From: Robertkochia solimangrovi
GTDB taxonomy: Bacteria > Bacteroidota > Bacteroidia > Flavobacteriales > Flavobacteriaceae
DNA length: 64,000 bases
Assembly: GCF_007279655.1 (NCBI RefSeq)
Contig: NZ_QKWN01000010.1
Span: 169,717-233,716 of the forward strand
Reading direction: 5' to 3'
The first letter of the stretch is position 1, and every line of letters begins with the position of its first letter. The translations under genes and the position numbers were made by a program. Of this stretch, positions 29,324 through 41,171 are shown piece after piece. The notes below the pieces were generated by a model that worked only from the letters and a program-made list of their open reading frames with translations, was not told the origin of the DNA and searched no databases.

Positions 29324-30604
29324 ATGCCAACTAAAATACTTTCTAAACAAATACTACTGCCCTTTTGTATTGTCACAATACTTTTCGCTTTATGGGGGTT
29401 TGCAAATGCTGTCACCGATCCTATGGTTTCAGCCTTCAAAAAGGTACTGGAATTAAACAATTTCCAAGCTTCACTTGTACAATTGGCCTTCTACGGTGGT
29501 TATTTCACCATGGCGCTTCCAGCCGCATACCTTATGAGAAAGTATTCCTATAAGGCGGGTATTCTGGTCGGATTGGTTTTATATGCCTCCGGGGCAATAC
29601 TCTTTTACCCCGCTGCAGCCATAGAAAGCTATCCCTTTTTCCTGGCAGCATTATACATTCTAACTTTTGGATTGGCTTTCCTTGAAACTTCGGCGAATCC
29701 CTATATTCTGGCGATGGGCGATCCTGAAACCGCAACACGCCGTCTGAATCTGGCACAATCCTTCAACCCAGTGGGGCTTATTACCGGACTCTTTGTTGCT
29801 CAGAACTTTGTTTTAAGTCGTTTGCAATCGGATGATATCACCGATTTTAAAGCCCTTGACCCCGGGATCAGAGAGCAGATCAGAACATCTGACCTCGAAG
29901 TGATCAGGAATCCATATGTGATACTCGGACTGGTATTGATCATCATGATCGCGCTTATTAAAAGTAGTAAGATGCCTGAAGTAAAACATGAACACGAACA
30001 TATCGATATCATGAGTTCCATCAAGAGGATCTTCAGGATAAAGCGATTTCGAGAGGGAGTGATCGCACAATTGTTTTATGTAGGAGCCCAGATCATGTGC
30101 TGGACTTATATCTATCACTATGCAGAACAGATCGGCATCCCCAATGAAAATGCCATTAATTATGCCTATGTCGCCTTCGGACTCTTTCTCGGTGGGCGGT
30201 TTATATGCACCTGGTTTTTAAAATATGTTAAATCGGCAACTTTACTGGCGTTACTTTCCATAACTGCCATACTCCTCTGTATAGGTACCATATTTATTTA
30301 CGGTATTTACGGGCTGTATTGCCTGGTTGGAATTTCTTTCTGTATGTCACTGATGTTCCCTACGATCTACGGTATTGCTCTGGAGGGGCTCGGAGAAGAT
30401 GCCAAATTCGCTTCCGCCTTTCTGGTAATGGCAATCGTGGGCGGAGCTATCATGCCTATGTTTCAGGGTATCATACTGGATATAGGAGGTAGCGGTTTTG
30501 ATGATCACCGCATACTCGGGGTTCCGGAAGTTAATTTTTCGTTTATCCTCCCGATGATCAGTTTCATAGTGATTACCATGTACGCTGTTCGCAATAATCA
30601 ATAA
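29324..30604 (+). CDS. fucP: MFS sugar permease, probable L-fucose:H+ symporter
   Basis: 426 residues from the ATG at 29324. An in-frame ATG 72 bases upstream lies inside the SDR gene and would add an unlikely polar tail. About 12 membrane segments. Family signatures visible are FALWGFANAVTDPMVSAFKK, FGLAFLETSANPYIL and SFCMSLMFPTIYGIALEG, all typical of the FucP/GluP branch of the major facilitator superfamily. It would move L-fucose from the periplasm to the cytoplasm. It is the last gene of the operon, and the hairpin just after it is shared with the convergent esterase gene. Confidence 0.9.
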   Translation: MPTKILSKQILLPFCIVTILFALWGFANAVTDPMVSAFKKVLELNNFQASLVQLAFYGGYFTMALPAAYLMRKYSYKAGILVGLVLYASGAILFYPAAAIESYPFFLAALYILTFGLAFLETSANPYILAMGDPETATRRLNLAQSFNPVGLITGLFVAQNFVLSRLQSDDITDFKALDPGIREQIRTSDLEVIRNPYVILGLVLIIMIALIKSSKMPEVKHEHEHIDIMSSIKRIFRIKRFREGVIAQLFYVGAQIMCWTYIYHYAEQIGIPNENAINYAYVAFGLFLGGRFICTWFLKYVKSATLLALLSITAILLCIGTIFIYGIYGLYCLVGISFCMSLMFPTIYGIALEGLGEDAKFASAFLVMAIVGGAIMPMFQGIILDIGGSGFDDHRILGVPEVNFSFILPMISFIVITMYAVRNNQ

Positions 30605-30610
30605 ATGCTC

Positions 30611-30662
30611 GAAAAAAAATAACGACACTAGTGGTACTAATGTTACCAGTGTCGTTATTATC
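30611..30662. terminator. Bidirectional terminator between the convergent PUL arms
   Basis: A perfect 12-bp stem (arms 30618-30629 and 30648-30659, AATAACGACACT type) with an extra 4-bp inner helix lies between the two stop codons. It has an A-run on its left and a short T-rich right side, so it can end transcription of both fucP and the esterase gene. Confidence 0.82.
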
Positions 30663-30672
30663 ACAAATGAAA

Positions 30673-32619
30673 TTAGTTTATTTTAGTGCTGAAAGGAGAA
30701 GCCGGAAGATCCAGACTATTATACAGATTAGCCTTCGATGGATTATTCGCCCAAGCATATCTAACATGAACCGGTGAAGTTACTTCCGGAGTACTGACAA
30801 TGACTTTATCACCTTTTAATTTGGCTGTGGCCGGATAGAATACCCCGTCTGCACCCGCAAGATCAAAACTGAAGATTTCATCCGTAGCTCCTTTAGCTTT
30901 TAGTCCTTTTCCGGTATGATCGAATGTCAGGATCACCTGGTCATTATCTTGTACAACCGATTTTAAAACCGGACCTGAATATTCTATATCCTCTCCGAGA
31001 TAGATCTTTCTGGCCGGAAGAGAAAGTCTGTACCCGACATCCTGTTTGTTCTTAGGATGTATATCATCAGCCTCTCCTAGATCGATGATCACCGCTTCGC
31101 CCGTGTAAGGAAGTTTCAGTGTTTGCGATTGCGCCTCTCTTAACAATGCCCAGTTACTTTCTTCAGGACCCGTTTTCGGCGTCATGAAATTAGCAAGCTG
31201 AACCCATAGAAATGGTAGATCATCCTGATTCCAGTCCTTACGCCATTGTTGGATCATATCTGGAAAAAGTTCTTTATAAGCCACTGCATCGGCTTCGTTA
31301 TCTGCATTTGATTCCCCCTGATACCATATCACTCCAGCTAAAGGAAAATTCAAAATAGGATGAATCATTTTATTATAAAGAAGTGTTGCTATTTGATTAT
31401 ATGCGGGTTGCGGAGGAGTGATCTTACCAATCCTGAATTTCCAGGTACCTGCAAGACTATGAGTACCCGAAGCTGTTTTAAGATAGAGACCTTCAGCTCC
31501 TCCATGAATTCCTCCACCTCCACCCGTATCTTCCACACGGATAGTGATCACATTCTTTCCAGCTTTTAGAATACCGGATTTAACCGGATATACACGATCT
31601 GACTCATAGGATTGTTCGGTTGAACCTACCAATACCCCATTGACCCAGGTATAATCGGTATCATCCACTTTTCCAGCGCCAAGTTCTGCAACCTGCTGAG
31701 CCTCCTCGGGAGTAAGCTCAATGGTCTTCCTGTACCAGGCAAAACCGTCAAGAGCATTAAAACCCTGCGACTCCCATAACCCGGGAGCCTGGATATCAGC
31801 CCAACTGCTTTCGTCGAGATCAACAGTGTTCCAAAGTGGCTTAATCCCTTTCATTCCCATATCCTTGTCGGAAATGTCCAGTTCCCTGAACTTTTTACGG
31901 TACTCGTTGATACTGGTCTCAAATTGTCTGGCACTTTTAACTTCCTGTTCTTTCAGGTAAGCTTTAAGATTTTCGATGTCCAGTGTCTCCATACTCATCC
32001 AGGGTTCGATCCTGCTGCCTCCCCAACTACTGTTTAGGAGTCCGATCGCCACATTACCGTTATAGGGTAGTAAATTCCTGGCAAAATAATAACCAACAGC
32101 CGTAAACATACCTGTATTCTCCGGATTACTTACCTGCCATTCACCTCCTGCCAATTCACTTTCCTCCGCAGTTGAATAGGTAAGCGGTACCTTAAAGTGA
32201 CGTATTAGAGGATTTTCCGCATTGCTGATCTCTTCTTCTGCATTATTGGCGTTCACCACCAGCCATTCCATATTAGATTGACCTGAACAAAGCCAAACAT
32301 CTCCCACCATTATATCTTCCAATGCAATTTCTTCAGTTCCGGAAGAAATGGCCATTTCGAAAGGCCCGCCCGCTGTCATCTCGGGAAAAGTAACCATCCA
32401 GCCTCCTTCCTTATCGGTGATGACGGTTTCAGTGACGTTGTTGAAAGTTACCGATACTTCAGCACCGGGGCTATTCCATCCCCATACATTTACTGGTTTT
32501 TCCCGTTGGATCACCATATGATCTGTAAATAGTTTAGAAGTACGTAATTGCGAGAATCCAAATAATGGCAAGAGCCATGCAAGAATTCCCAGAAGTCGAA
32601 TTTTATTGTAGTATTTCAA
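30673..32619 (-). CDS. Sialate-O-acetylesterase-like SGNH esterase with inserted jelly-roll domain
   Basis: 648 residues with a signal peptide (about 1-23). The SASA-type catalytic core is split. Ser115 in CSGQSNMEW comes early, WYQGESNAD is near 430, and the catalytic His is about H521 in DDIHPKN. Between them (about 245-400) is a GH2-like sugar-binding jelly roll (LDESSWADIQAPGLWESQG, AWYRKTIEL, WVNGVLVGS). The family removes O-acetyl groups from sugars; related enzymes act on acetylated xyloglucan or xylan as well as sialate. No sialidase is nearby, so deacetylation of side-chain galactose is more plausible here. It lies convergent to the main operon. Confidence 0.87.
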   Translation of the reverse strand: MKYYNKIRLLGILAWLLPLFGFSQLRTSKLFTDHMVIQREKPVNVWGWNSPGAEVSVTFNNVTETVITDKEGGWMVTFPEMTAGGPFEMAISSGTEEIALEDIMVGDVWLCSGQSNMEWLVVNANNAEEEISNAENPLIRHFKVPLTYSTAEESELAGGEWQVSNPENTGMFTAVGYYFARNLLPYNGNVAIGLLNSSWGGSRIEPWMSMETLDIENLKAYLKEQEVKSARQFETSINEYRKKFRELDISDKDMGMKGIKPLWNTVDLDESSWADIQAPGLWESQGFNALDGFAWYRKTIELTPEEAQQVAELGAGKVDDTDYTWVNGVLVGSTEQSYESDRVYPVKSGILKAGKNVITIRVEDTGGGGGIHGGAEGLYLKTASGTHSLAGTWKFRIGKITPPQPAYNQIATLLYNKMIHPILNFPLAGVIWYQGESNADNEADAVAYKELFPDMIQQWRKDWNQDDLPFLWVQLANFMTPKTGPEESNWALLREAQSQTLKLPYTGEAVIIDLGEADDIHPKNKQDVGYRLSLPARKIYLGEDIEYSGPVLKSVVQDNDQVILTFDHTGKGLKAKGATDEIFSFDLAGADGVFYPATAKLKGDKVIVSTPEVTSPVHVRYAWANNPSKANLYNSLDLPASPFSTKIN

Positions 32620-32908
32620 AGTAGTGTTTATTATGGATTAATGTCTTTGTATTTATCAAGTTCTAAAATTTCAACAGAATAACCTGGAACAGAAAATGGA
32701 TCACTGTTCAATACCTGTGAAAAAACATGAATTTCCTTAGGGTTATTCCTCCGAAATTAAATTGGCGAATAATTTTCAGCACCAGAGAATTTTATCCTTC
32801 CTAAACTTAGGTGCTATTATTTCTGCTGGCACCCAGCATAGATTTCCTATAAAAATAAAAACTTTATCCTATAGTCTGAAAATAAAAATAGAATCCTTCC
32901 TATTTGCA
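32620..32908 (-). other. Esterase upstream region
   Basis: The 289 bases upstream of the esterase start hold no credible gene on either strand and no clear TTTG/TAnnTTTG pair that I could find. The esterase promoter should lie here, because a terminator isolates it from the GH2 gene further upstream. Confidence 0.3.
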
Positions 32909-32935
32909 AAAAGGGAAGCATTTTGCTTCCCTTTT
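32909..32935 (-). terminator. Terminator of the LacZ-like GH2 gene
   Basis: An 11-bp perfect stem (AAAAGGGAAGC against GCTTCCCTTTT) with a 5-base loop. Read on the minus strand it ends in a T-run. It lies about 190 bases after the GH2 stop, so esterase and GH2 are separate transcripts. Confidence 0.8.
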
Positions 32936-33128
32936 GTTTAAAGAACAATTTTCCAAGTAGCTAACTAACAATAATTATTCTATCTAACTATTCGGTTAAA
33001 ATTACAACTTCAACCCTGGCTTTACTAGTAAATATTTAGCGAAATATCATACTATAATTGCCACTGATCAACTACAATTGCAAACGTTACTTCGATTTCT
33101 CATTTTGAGATATATGTATTGTCTCCGA
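32936..33128. other. 3' untranslated region of the LacZ-like GH2 gene
   Basis: About 190 AT-rich bases between the GH2 stop and its terminator. I see no gene, repeat or conserved fold in it. Confidence 0.3.
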
Positions 33129-36278
<3,150 letters not shown>

Positions 36279-36380
36279 CTATGTAGGATTAGTTTAAAAT
36301 TTTCTAAAACAGAAAATGCAAGGTAAGAATTTATAAGTGTATTCAGAACACTAATAAATTGAAATCTTTCTTAAATTTTT

Positions 36381-36435
36381 TATGAATTATGGAATATGGA
36401 TTATGAATTATGAATTATGAATTGTGGATTAAGGA
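36381..36435. repeat. AT-rich tandem repeat of a TTATGAA-type unit
   Basis: About five imperfect copies of an ATTATGAATTATGG-like unit follow one another upstream of the LacZ-like gene. It belongs to the same family as the array at 1053-1129 and ends in the same GGATTAAG-type sequence. Confidence 0.55.
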
Positions 36436-36465
36436 TCACTGGAGTCGGGGTATAAGCCCTAAATA

Positions 36466-36540
36466 GCGACGACACGCGACGACTGCGCCGCATAGGATCC
36501 TGCCTCGCCGGTAGGCAGGATCGTCACTTCCATTGCGCCA
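36466..36540. repeat. GC-rich palindromic intergenic element
   Basis: GCGACGAC occurs twice (36466-36473 and 36476-36483), then a perfect 10-bp inverted repeat (GATCCTGCCT at 36496-36505, 7-base loop, AGGCAGGATC at 36513-36522). TGCGCC occurs on both flanks (36484 and 36534). The base composition is far richer in G+C than the AT-rich spacer around it. It resembles REP-type dispersed elements and lacks the T-run of a terminator. Confidence 0.5.
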
Positions 36541-36561
36541 GCAGACAAAAATTTTTTAAAA

Positions 36562-36999
36562 TTAATCTTCAGCCATATGCTTTACCGAACCCAGCGCTCT
36601 CGGCCATGTCTTATCAAAATATTCAAGGTTTGCCTCATCGATATCCATGCTCACTTCCACCAGTGTATTTCCGTTATTCTCCGTGAGATCATATCGCTCA
36701 ATCGCGCCTGCCCATTTCTTCACATTTTCGCTGTCCAGGTCTTCCACCCCATCCATGATCATCCCGAGATGCCTGAAAACCATCAAAGATCCCGGGATTA
36801 TATCTTCGATCTCGGAGACCATACCATCACCCTTGGCATCATGAAAGATCACCCTGCTACCTTTTTGCCAATCGGTGGTGACATCTGAACCCTCTGCAAA
36901 TGCGGAGGTCCATTTGGGATAGGTTCCCTCACCCCATAAAACTTCCCAAACCTTATCTTTTGAGGCTTGAATCGTAATCGAATATTCTCTGCGTTCCAC
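36562..36999 (-). CDS. SRPBCC (START-like) domain protein
   Basis: 145 residues covering one complete helix-grip fold. It opens with the usual ITIQASKDKVWEVLWGEGTYPKW and continues with strands around GSRVIFHD and the C-terminal helix containing WPRALGSVKHM. Proteins of this AHSA1/polyketide-cyclase-like group bind hydrophobic ligands; no catalytic residues can be named. It is a single gene, divergent from GH20, with no clear link to either neighbour. A second, unrelated SRPBCC gene is at 59397. Confidence 0.85.
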   Translation of the reverse strand: MERREYSITIQASKDKVWEVLWGEGTYPKWTSAFAEGSDVTTDWQKGSRVIFHDAKGDGMVSEIEDIIPGSLMVFRHLGMIMDGVEDLDSENVKKWAGAIERYDLTENNGNTLVEVSMDIDEANLEYFDKTWPRALGSVKHMAED

Positions 37000-37128
37000 T
37001 TTCTTATCGTTTAAATTTAAAGTTACATCATAATCTTTCCGGTACTACTAATTTAACAATAGAAAATAATCCGGAACCAACGATTTTCGAAGTAATATTG
37101 TATCTTGACCGGAATTAAAGAATATCGA

Positions 37129-39030
37129 ATGAACCGCTTTCTAATACTATTTTGCCTGTTTCTTATCAGCACCTCCACCACCTTTGCACAATCTTTAGAA
37201 TCTTATCTGATACCCAACCCCAAAAATTTGGAAACGGCTTCAGATATTGCTTTGGAAGCCCCCTCCAGGGATGCATTATATGCATTTATATTACCCTTAA
37301 TGGAAGCTTATGCTTCTCCACTAGAAGCCAGATTTTTGGTTCCTAACGGAAATAAGGACAGCTTATCGGTTCATCTGGATACAAGTAATTCAGCACTAAA
37401 AGCTCAGGAATACGTCCTTGATATCAAACATAATTCGATCTTTCTTATTTCCGGAGATGATGCGGGCTTGTATTATGGAGTACAAACTTTACGACAGGTA
37501 TTATCTTACTATAAAGACACAGAGACCGCCGTTCCATCGATGAAAATACAGGATCATCCCGATTTTGAAAGAAGAGGTTTTATGCTGGATATAAGCCGGG
37601 ATAAGGTTCCAACCATGACATCCCTTTATAAACTGGTCGATCTGCTGGCAATGCTAAAGATCAATGAATTACAGCTATACACCGAACACACCTTTGCCTT
37701 CAGGAATCACCGCACCGTTTGGGAAGATGCTTCCCCTATGACCCCGGCACAGATCCGCGAACTGGACGCATATTGTAAAAAGCGTTTTATCGATCTCGTA
37801 CCGAACCAAAATAGTTTCGGACATATGGAAAACTGGTTGAAGCATGATGAATATCTTCCCCTTGCGGAATGCCCTGACGATTGTAATACGATCTGGGGAA
37901 TGCGAAAAAGAACCAGCCTCGATCCAACCAATCCGAATTCCCTTAAATTAATGGAAGAACTCTATGCCGAACTTTTACCAAATTTCAGCAGCGAATACTT
38001 CAATATCGGTTGTGACGAAACCGTAGAGCTCGGTCTTGGAAGATCTAAAGAAATATGTGATGAACAAGGAAAAGGCAATGTTTACCTGGATTATGTCATC
38101 AAACTTAATGAAGCTGCGAACAGAAATGGTAAAAAGGCTCAATTCTGGGGAGACATTATTTTAAACCATCCGGAACTTATCGCCAGGATCCCGGAAAACA
38201 TGACCGCATTGGTTTGGGGTTATAGCGCCGATTATCCCTTCGAAAAAAACCTCCCGAAATTCAAGGAGGCCGGTATCCCTTTCTATGTTTGTCCCGGCAC
38301 TTCCAGCTGGCGTTCACTGATCGGACAAAATGAAAATGCATTCACCAATTTAAAACGTGCTGCTCAGGAAGGACTTGCGAATAAGGCTAAGGGGTATTTA
38401 AATACCAATTGGGGAGATTATGGTTACTGGCAACCTTTCTCGATCACTTATGCACCCTTGATGGCTGGTGCGGCCTATTCATGGAACGCAAACAGTGATC
38501 CTGTTAAAAACCTGGAATTTCAATTGAACCGGTATGTTTTTGAAGATGAAACACAAAATACTGCCAGGGCCATTCTTAAACTAGGAAATGCTTATACTTT
38601 AACCGGAATACCGGCAGGTAATGCCAATCTTTTTCACCTGATGCTGCACCGTTATAAATGGACCATCAATGGAAACTATCAGACAAAACAAATAAATAAA
38701 AATGGTCTGAACGCTGCTGAGAAGGAAATCAATGATGCCCTTGGAATTCTTGAAAGCGGTGCGATGCGTTCAAAAGATTCTGCTCAGGTAATGGCCGAGA
38801 TAAAACTCGCCGCTGCCCTTTCTCTCCATGCCATCCATCTCGGAGAAGCAAGAATGAACGCTCCCGAAATGGCTACAAAGAATATACCTCAGGATATTAA
38901 ACAGCAACTTCATGATGAATTGGAACCCTTGATCGAAAAGTATAAGGAATTGTATGTGATCAGAAATAGAAAAGGCGGACTGGAAGATTCAGTCAGCAAG
39001 CTTCAGGAGGTTTTAGATGCTTACAAATAG
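37129..39030 (+). CDS. GH20 beta-N-acetylhexosaminidase
   Basis: 633 residues from the ATG that begins the signal peptide (ends TFAQ, about residue 21). A TTG 24 bases upstream is in frame but adds a polar octapeptide, so I reject it as start. Parts: GH20b-type N-domain (about 25-145, ending in LYYGVQTLRQVL), then the TIM barrel (about 150-480), which begins FERRGFMLDISRDKVPTM. The substrate-assisted catalytic pair is D296-E297 in GCDETVELG. It would release terminal GlcNAc or GalNAc. It adjoins the PUL but is divergent and single, so it may serve general amino-sugar recycling. Confidence 0.85.
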   Translation: MNRFLILFCLFLISTSTTFAQSLESYLIPNPKNLETASDIALEAPSRDALYAFILPLMEAYASPLEARFLVPNGNKDSLSVHLDTSNSALKAQEYVLDIKHNSIFLISGDDAGLYYGVQTLRQVLSYYKDTETAVPSMKIQDHPDFERRGFMLDISRDKVPTMTSLYKLVDLLAMLKINELQLYTEHTFAFRNHRTVWEDASPMTPAQIRELDAYCKKRFIDLVPNQNSFGHMENWLKHDEYLPLAECPDDCNTIWGMRKRTSLDPTNPNSLKLMEELYAELLPNFSSEYFNIGCDETVELGLGRSKEICDEQGKGNVYLDYVIKLNEAANRNGKKAQFWGDIILNHPELIARIPENMTALVWGYSADYPFEKNLPKFKEAGIPFYVCPGTSSWRSLIGQNENAFTNLKRAAQEGLANKAKGYLNTNWGDYGYWQPFSITYAPLMAGAAYSWNANSDPVKNLEFQLNRYVFEDETQNTARAILKLGNAYTLTGIPAGNANLFHLMLHRYKWTINGNYQTKQINKNGLNAAEKEINDALGILESGAMRSKDSAQVMAEIKLAAALSLHAIHLGEARMNAPEMATKNIPQDIKQQLHDELEPLIEKYKELYVIRNRKGGLEDSVSKLQEVLDAYK

Positions 39031-39282
39031 AAGGTTTTACACCAAAATTAAACGTTAAACAAAATTTTATTCCTGCAGATGATCTTCATGATTTAACAGG
39101 AAAAATATCTTGATCTTAACCTTTAATTATAAGTTATTAATTATCTGATTTGCAATTACTTATATTATATTTTAACAATAGTGCTCAAGTAAAGAGCGAA
39201 CAGGGATTTTATCGAGTCAAATTCATTCACAAGTCCAAAAATGAAACATAGCCCCGATCATAAGCACTATGCCTGCATCCTT
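39031..39282. other. Convergent spacer between GH20 and a secreted protein gene
   Basis: About 250 AT-rich bases between two convergent stop codons. I see no gene and no strong stem-loop. Confidence 0.3.
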
Positions 39283-39900
39283 TCAATAGAATTGCGACAT
39301 TCTTCTTATTACCGTCAATAATTCATCATGATCATGCATGGAAGAATGCTTTACAGGTCTTACCTCAGTCAGACCCGTCGTAATTCCATCTCCACCTGCG
39401 TTGACCTCTTTTTGAAACTCTGAGACCGTCAATAGCATATCAGCATCGGAAAAACTGTCATTCATACAATTTCCTGAGTTTTCCAAGAACCATGCATCCT
39501 GTGAAGGTCCGTCATAAATCGCACCCCACAGACTTACAAGTGTACCATTACGCAACTGATCGATTACAATATAAGGAGGATCCACTCTGTTTTCCAGAAT
39601 AATTTCCAGAAGATGTGGCGACAAAGCTCCTTGTTCTCTACCCATATTCTTTTGAAGCGATTGCATACTATGATCACATACAATGACCGGTGATATAGTT
39701 GAGATCTCAGCGATAAGCCGATCCATATCTTGTACAGATATTGCATTATACACCTCCAGAAGCACCACCGCCTGGCCATATTGTCTTGATTCCAATCCGC
39801 TTACCATTAACTTTTGTAAGTGTCCCTGCTGAGCATATGATGCGTTAAGCGATATTAAAAATAGGGGTATTGAAGTAATTAGGGTTCTGATACTTTTCAT
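39283..39900 (-). CDS. Secreted protein of unknown function, paralogue B of a tandem pair
   Basis: 205 residues from the ATG at 39900, which opens a clean signal peptide (MKSIRTLITSIPLFLISLNASYAQ). Earlier in-frame starts at 39912 and 39969 add charged residues. I do not recognise the family. It aligns with the neighbouring gene at 39976. Shared features are a strand like AVVLLEVYNAISV, then SPVIVCDHSMQSLQ, then a PPYIVIDQ strand, and a histidine-rich end (KHSSMHDHDELLTVI). The alternating hydrophobic strands suggest a small alpha/beta fold. The C-terminal H-D-H-D cluster could bind metal. No catalytic signature is visible. Confidence 0.65.
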   Translation of the reverse strand: MKSIRTLITSIPLFLISLNASYAQQGHLQKLMVSGLESRQYGQAVVLLEVYNAISVQDMDRLIAEISTISPVIVCDHSMQSLQKNMGREQGALSPHLLEIILENRVDPPYIVIDQLRNGTLVSLWGAIYDGPSQDAWFLENSGNCMNDSFSDADMLLTVSEFQKEVNAGGDGITTGLTEVRPVKHSSMHDHDELLTVIRRMSQFY

Positions 39901-39975
39901 TGTTAGTTCCATCTTTCTGTATTTAACCTTAGTAGTATTCGATAAAGGTTTGAGGAACCATAAAGACAATTCAGG

Positions 39976-40614
39976 TCAGTTCCGGACAAGATGAATTGCG
40001 GCGATCACATCGTGGTAACTAATCGCTGATTTAAGTGTAGTATCCCAGTTCTCAGGCAAGTCTGATCGGGTTTCAGCTTTTACTCCTTCTGAGACAGTAG
40101 CATTATAGATCGCAACCATCCAGGCGATCTTATCCATCTCCTTATTTCTTTGATCCGCAATATCCTCAGAGGATGCAATAGAATCCTTATTCAGTAGGAT
40201 AAGTCGTTTAGGTTGATCAGGATGATCAGGATCATATCCTGTAATTCTATAGGCAACCGGATCATCATCGACAATGATAAAAGGAGTATCATAGCCGATC
40301 TCAGCCATCAGCAATTCTGTTTTATTGGATAATAAGAACCGATTACCCTCCAATGAATTTGAAAGCAAGTCCTGATCAGATTGATCGAGACAGATGACCG
40401 GCCCCTGGGATGCGATGACTTTCATCAATTCATGATGATCGGATAAAGAAACCCCATGACCATTTCTGAGTATCACGATTGGTTCCATGGTCCAGTCTCC
40501 TGAAAAGCCTGCTACATGTACCTGTGGATGTTCCTGCATTGCAAAGACTGAAGAGAAGGTTAAAAAGATCAAGACACCGCAAAACCTTTTTAAATTACTA
40601 AAGGTGTATTTCAT
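39976..40614 (-). CDS. Secreted protein of unknown function, paralogue A of a tandem pair
   Basis: 212 residues with a signal peptide (about 1-26, ending VFAMQ). Not recognised. Its order of segments (PIVILRNGHGVSLSD, then GPVICLDQSDQDLL, then TPFIIVDDDPVAYRI, then SYHDVIAAIHLVRN) matches paralogue B block by block, so the two arose by duplication and diverged. It is upstream in what looks like a two-gene operon, with 75 bases between them. Paralogue A has more aspartates around its central strand (VDDDP) where B has VIDQL. Confidence 0.65.
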   Translation of the reverse strand: MKYTFSNLKRFCGVLIFLTFSSVFAMQEHPQVHVAGFSGDWTMEPIVILRNGHGVSLSDHHELMKVIASQGPVICLDQSDQDLLSNSLEGNRFLLSNKTELLMAEIGYDTPFIIVDDDPVAYRITGYDPDHPDQPKRLILLNKDSIASSEDIADQRNKEMDKIAWMVAIYNATVSEGVKAETRSDLPENWDTTLKSAISYHDVIAAIHLVRN

Positions 40615-40745
40615 ATCGATAGTATTTAATTAAACGCGGGGGAGTCTTATACTATAAAGATAACGATAATACCACAGTTGTTACAGGGTATATTTCACTG
40701 TTTTTCAGGTAAATACCCCCTTTTTACTTATATCAGTACATCGGC

Positions 40746-40782
40746 GATAAAAAAACCCGCTCTTCAGGCCAAAGAGCAGGTT
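40746..40782 (-). terminator. Minus-strand terminator with no assigned gene
   Basis: An 11-bp stem (AACCCGCTCTT against AAGAGCAGGTT, one wobble) with a 7-base loop; on the minus strand it is followed by seven T. It lies about 330 bases beyond the TlpA-like gene's own terminator. Confidence 0.75.
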
Positions 40783-41113
40783 CTTCAAAATCAAAAATCA
40801 AAAATCAATCAAACCGATAAAGATTTATAAAGATCCATTCCATGATCAATAGGATCATTATTCACCTGAATTTCCGGATTAGTACAGTCAGGTCAGATTC
40901 GTATGAAAATAAAGAATTCTTACCCCCTATGAACACATCCGTATCGGTGTCAATTACTATTAAGACGTTTGAAAATTGAAAAACCCTCAATAAAAAAGTA
41001 AAAAAATGGAAAAAAAATGTGATTCGAATACCTTGTAAAAATTCCATCACTATTCAGATACGCCAAAATTAATCATAGCAGGAACATTTATCATCAGTCT
41101 TTTTGCAGTATCA

Positions 41114-41145
41114 CAAAAAAACCCGGTCATTCTATTGACCGGGTT
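41114..41145 (-). terminator. Terminator of the TlpA-like lipoprotein gene
   Basis: A perfect 10-bp stem (AACCCGGTCA against TGACCGGGTT) with a 6-base loop and a minus-strand T-run. It starts about 25 bases after the stop codon. Confidence 0.88.
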
Positions 41146-41171
41146 CATTCATACTTTTTATAGCGTTGCTA

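Larger units (their letters stand above)
40615..41171. other. Intergenic region with two minus-strand terminators and an unexplained interval between them
   Basis: 557 bases without a convincing gene. The right-hand terminator ends the TlpA-like gene. The left-hand one has no known gene to serve. The interval 40783-41113 holds a 62-codon minus-strand ORF (40862-41050) with low-complexity Phe-rich sequence, which I do not accept as a gene without more evidence. It also holds a short minus-strand reading frame ending in NNDPIDHGMDLYKSLSV. Confidence 0.4.

Noticed and set aside
36466..36540. Insertion-sequence end
   Set aside because: No transposase, no target duplication and no matching opposite end in the window.
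40862..41050. 62-codon minus-strand ORF
   Set aside because: The start is a Phe/Leu run from T-rich DNA and no ribosome site or protein motif is visible. Kept only as part of the unexplained interval.
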